Source of the DNA: Novosphingobium mathurense | GTDB lineage: Bacteria > Pseudomonadota > Alphaproteobacteria > Sphingomonadales > Sphingomonadaceae | DNA length: 64,000 nt | Assembly (NCBI RefSeq): GCF_900168325.1 | Contig: NZ_FVZE01000002.1 | Coordinates: forward strand, 1-64,000 | Reading direction: 5' to 3' | In this document: in pieces, positions 61,551 through 64,000 of the stretch | Position numbering within the stretch: position 1 is the first letter of the stretch | Layout of the letters: each line of letters starts with the position of its first letter | Made by a program: the position numbers and the translations under genes | Notes under the pieces: generated by a model | What the model saw: only the letters and a program-made list of their open reading frames with translations | What the model was told of the DNA's origin: nothing | Databases searched by the model: none

Positions 61551-62012
61551 TCAGGCAGCGTCGCGTTCGATGACGTTGCTCAGGAGGCTGTAGAGAACTT
61601 CCGGCCCCGGGGCTTCGATCAGGTCGTCGTGCATGCGCTCATCGCGCATCATGCGCGAGATCGCGGCGAGGGCATGAAGGTGCGCGGCGCCGGCGCCGTC
61701 CGGGGACAGCAGGCCGAAAACCAGATCGATCGGCATGCCGTCGGCGGAATCGAACTCTACGGGAGCTTCAAGCCGCATGAACGCAGCAACCGGACGCTTG
61801 AGGCCGGAAATGCGGGCGTGCGGGATCGCAATACGGCGACCGAAGCCGGTACTGCCCAATTCCTCACGTTCGAGCATGCGTTCCAGCACCTCATCGCGCT
61901 GAAGGTCATAGACCTGCGCAAAAAGGCCGGCGAGCTCGCTGAGAATAAGATCCTTGCTGTCTGCGACAGTCGTAACGACGGCCTCAGGCAGAAGAGTAAA
62001 AAGACCATTCAT
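61551..62012 (-). CDS. ptsN: Nitrogen-regulatory PTS protein EIIA-Ntr
   Basis: A 153-residue EIIA-Ntr of the PTS-Ntr phosphorelay, which controls K+ transport and nitrogen metabolism. The phosphorylated His is in GFGRRIAIPHARISGL. Length is normal. It lies downstream of hpf (the hpf-ptsN order common in proteobacteria); rpoN is not in the window. Confidence 0.93.
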   Translation of the reverse strand: MNGLFTLLPEAVVTTVADSKDLILSELAGLFAQVYDLQRDEVLERMLEREELGSTGFGRRIAIPHARISGLKRPVAAFMRLEAPVEFDSADGMPIDLVFGLLSPDGAGAAHLHALAAISRMMRDERMHDDLIEAPGPEVLYSLLSNVIERDAA

Positions 62013-62060
62013 GCCAAATCTGATTCTAGTCTTGACCGGTTGCCATTTATTATACGCTCA

Positions 62061-62085
62061 TAACCCCCGGAATATCCGGGGGTTA
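62061..62085. terminator. Perfect 11-bp hairpin between ptsN and hpf
   Basis: TAACCCCCGGA (62061-62071) with TCCGGGGGTTA (62075-62085) around an ATA loop, in the 126-bp gap after hpf. There is no T-run. It may end or stabilise the hpf mRNA, or act between the two genes. Confidence 0.6.
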
Positions 62086-62138
62086 CGTCCTCTCCTCCGA
62101 TCAGGAATTCAAACGCCTGGTGACGTCACTGCTCGGCG

Positions 62139-62708
62139 TCAGTGAGGTTCGACCCAGCCGATCGAACCGTCGCCGCGGCGGTAAACCATATTATGCCGAC
62201 CAGTACCAGCGTTTTTGAAGAACAAAGCCGTGGTATTGCGCAGGTCAAGCATCATGACCGCATCGGAAACGGTTGCTTCGGGAACGTCCACACGAGTCTC
62301 GGCGATGACCAGCGGCGCATCGGCCTCGATCTCGTCGTCGTTCTCGACCGGCGTTTCCTCGAAGATGGTGTAGGCCGCTTCCTCGGCAGCAATCGCATGG
62401 GCAGACTGCTCGTGGCGATCCTTCAGTCGGCGCTTGTAACGGCGCAGCTGCTTGTCGATCTTTTCCGCAGCCTGGTCGAGAGCAAGGTGCGCATCATGGG
62501 CAAGGCCGGTGGCCTTGAGAACCAGGTTCTGCATGACATGCATGATGATATCGCACCGGAAAGCGCCGGCAGGCGCTCGGCCGAAGGTCACGTGCGAGGA
62601 CAAGGCCCGACTGAAATACTTCTCGATGATCGCCGTAAGACGTTCACCGGCGTGGACCTGAAGGGCCTCGCCAGTATCGACCTGGTGACCGGAGACGCGG
62701 ATATCCAT
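62139..62708 (-). CDS. hpf: Ribosome hibernation promoting factor, long form
   Basis: A 189-residue long HPF. The N-terminal RaiA domain is DIRVSGHQVDTGEALQVHAG, ALSSHVTFGRAPAGAFRCDI and the basic helix RRYKRRLKDRHEQ; the C-terminal dimerisation domain is PLVIAETRVDVPEATVSDAV, MMLDLRNTTALFFKNAGTGR. It dimerises 70S ribosomes at rest. Confidence 0.94.
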   Translation of the reverse strand: MDIRVSGHQVDTGEALQVHAGERLTAIIEKYFSRALSSHVTFGRAPAGAFRCDIIMHVMQNLVLKATGLAHDAHLALDQAAEKIDKQLRRYKRRLKDRHEQSAHAIAAEEAAYTIFEETPVENDDEIEADAPLVIAETRVDVPEATVSDAVMMLDLRNTTALFFKNAGTGRHNMVYRRGDGSIGWVEPH

Positions 62709-62733
62709 GGGCGTATTCTCCTCTTGCTAGAGT

Positions 62734-63417
62734 TTAGGCACCCCAGAGCGGGGTATCGACCGACTTGAGAAATTCCGCATGTGCTGCGAGTTCCTCTTCG
62801 GTGGCCGCGTGGGAACGCGGCTGACGGAAAGGTCGATCCCTTCGTGTGAGGATCTTCGTTTCCATCACGATCTCGGTGATTTCGGCTCCCAGCTCGAGGC
62901 CGATCTGGCGGCCTCCGCGGAGCTCGACATAGACCTGTGCCAGCAGCTCGGCGTCAAGCAGCGCGCCGTGCTTCGTGCGGTGGCTGCGATCGATGCCATA
63001 GCGTGTGCACAGCGCATCGAGCGAGAGCTTCGCGCCGGGATGGCGAACCTTGGCCAGGGCCACGGTATCGACCATCCGGTCGCGGCTGACTTCCGGATGA
63101 CCGCAGGTCTGCAATTCGAAATTGATGAAGTTGAAGTCGAACCCGGCGTTGTGCGCCACCATCGGGCTGTCTTCGATGAAATCGAGGAACTCGTGCGCAC
63201 GCTCTGCGAACAGCGGCTTGTCGGCAAGGAAAGCATCGGAAAGACCGTGCACGGCTTCGGCCTCGGCCGGCATCGACCGTTCGGGATTGAAGTAGGCGTG
63301 GAAGGTGCGTCCAGTGAGCACTCGGTTGACCATTTCAATGCAACCGATTTCGACCATCCGGTCACCGTTTTTGGGGTCGAACCCCGTCGTTTCGGTATCG
63401 AAGATGATCTCTCTCAT
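62734..63417 (-). CDS. dnaQ: DNA polymerase III epsilon subunit
   Basis: A 227-residue proofreading 3'-5' exonuclease. Exo I: IIFDTETTGFDPKNG. Exo II: SPMVAHNAGFDFNFINFELQ. Exo III: RTKHGALLDAELLAQVYVEL. The C-terminus (residues about 180-227) holds the polymerase-binding tail. The ATG at 63417 was chosen over a longer N-terminus because the family begins with RxIIFDTET. It lies downstream of coaE (gap 53 bp), a common alphaproteobacterial order. Confidence 0.95.
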   Translation of the reverse strand: MREIIFDTETTGFDPKNGDRMVEIGCIEMVNRVLTGRTFHAYFNPERSMPAEAEAVHGLSDAFLADKPLFAERAHEFLDFIEDSPMVAHNAGFDFNFINFELQTCGHPEVSRDRMVDTVALAKVRHPGAKLSLDALCTRYGIDRSHRTKHGALLDAELLAQVYVELRGGRQIGLELGAEITEIVMETKILTRRDRPFRQPRSHAATEEELAAHAEFLKSVDTPLWGA

Positions 63418-63470
63418 CACTTCCCATATCTGCCTGCTGAGCCCGGTGTGCAAGGGGCTGACGAAGGAAA

Positions 63471-64000
63471 TTATGCGCTACCCAACGCAGCAACCAATCG
63501 GGCGACCTGTTCGCGCGTTTCGGCAAGGCTCGTACCGGTTTCGATGACATGATCGGCCCGCGCGCGCTTTTCAGCGTCGGGTACCTGCAGGGACAGGATC
63601 TGCTCGAACTTTTCCTCGGTCATGCCCGGCCTCGCGAGGACCCGTTCGCGCTGGGCCTCGGCCGGGGCGGAAACGACGGCAACGGCATCGACCCCTTGCG
63701 CCCCGCCTTTTTCATAAAGGAGAGGGATATCGAAAACGATCAATGCCTTGCCTGCATTCTTCTGCAGGAAATCCTGTCGCATTTCGGCCACGGCGGGATG
63801 CACGATGGCTTCCAGCCGGGCCAGCTTTTCCCTGTCCCCGAAGACTGCGGCGCCCAGTTTCGGCCGGTCCACGCCCTGCGCCCCGGTGGTTCCGGGGAAG
63901 GCTTCCTCGATCGCCGGAAGCAGGCGACCGCCCGGACCCTGCAGTTCGTGCACCGCGGCGTCCGCATCGAACACGGGAACGCCCAGGTCGCGCAGCATCT
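63471..64000 (-). CDS. coaE: Dephospho-CoA kinase, 5' part beyond window
   Basis: The last 176 residues or so of CoaE, which phosphorylates dephospho-CoA to CoA. Visible motifs: GVPVFDADAAVHELQGPGGR, the HPAVAEMRQDF segment and VFDIPLLYEKGGAQGVDAVA. The N-terminal P-loop lies beyond 64000. The frame is open to the edge. Confidence 0.93.
   Translation of the reverse strand, partial: MLRDLGVPVFDADAAVHELQGPGGRLLPAIEEAFPGTTGAQGVDRPKLGAAVFGDREKLARLEAIVHPAVAEMRQDFLQKNAGKALIVFDIPLLYEKGGAQGVDAVAVVSAPAEAQRERVLARPGMTEEKFEQILSLQVPDAEKRARADHVIETGTSLAETREQVARLVAALGSA

Overview
The window is high-G+C DNA from an alphaproteobacterium, most likely a member of the Sphingomonadales (Novosphingobium/Sphingobium type). 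That placement is an inference. It rests on the gene families present (MmcB, DUF1289, DUF2093, DUF1491, UrcA, a PopZ-like DUF2497 protein, a SUF operon led by an Rrf2 regulator, S9 with a long N-terminal extension, a divergent purD/xseA pair) and on the base composition. No 16S gene is present to settle it.

Layout. (1) 1-5751 is an accessory region, a degenerate prophage or capsid-carrying phage satellite transcribed leftwards. It ends at the 3' side of a tRNA-Arg(CCG) gene (5752-5828). It holds a start-less gene remnant at the tRNA junction, a DnaT-like replication protein with an 11-bp iteron array inside its coding sequence, a second replication-region protein, a P27-like small terminase, a 78-residue protein and an HK97-type major capsid protein. 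Beyond these lie a 73-residue protein and a Dgt-type dNTP triphosphohydrolase in visibly lower G+C DNA, a plausible anti-phage cargo. No integrase, portal, protease or large terminase is visible. (2) 6015-22114 is chromosomal core: mmcB, an RhlE-type helicase, a sterol-desaturase-family hydroxylase, an MFS exporter, rpsI-rplM, cutA, heme A synthase, a MerC-like gene with a Zur-like box, thiS/thiG, a GluR0-type glutamate-receptor-like K+ channel, chaA, an acyl-CoA ligase and pyrD. (3) 22213-22338 is a candidate small RNA. (4) 22429-28917 is a nine-gene SUF operon in which every junction overlaps by 1 or 4 nt: Rrf2, sufB, a degenerate DUF559 protein, sufC, sufD, sufS, sufT, a GNAT enzyme and sufA. 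(5) 28933-45958 carries adenosine kinase, purD and xseA (head to head with overlapping start codons), M23 and phytase-like proteins, rpmB, tadA, RNase T2, nadC, a LytTR two-component pair, DsbA, an M48 protease and a PAS-like protein. (6) 46111-50641 carries a PadR-HAAS-DUF2807 envelope-stress-type operon, a metallophosphoesterase/lipid kinase operon and a UrcA protein. (7) 50768-58613 carries a second LytTR pair, class I fumarase, a Pcm-like protein missing its cofactor region, TolC, a PopZ-like protein, a 2Fe-2S ferredoxin and a CBS protein. (8) 58711-64000 carries erpA, xth, a SleB-type hydrolase, DUF1491, a thioesterase, ptsN, hpf, dnaQ and the 3' part of coaE, cut by the window end.

How the genes work together. 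Iron-sulfur biogenesis is the dominant functional theme: the SUF operon and ErpA supply clusters to clients such as class I fumarase and the 2Fe-2S ferredoxin. The most unusual features are the lambda-like iteron array inside the phage replication gene, the structured RNA upstream of suf, the Zur-box MerC gene, the receptor-like K+ channel, and the two proteins (DUF559 and Pcm-like) that appear to have lost their catalytic cores while keeping their operon positions.
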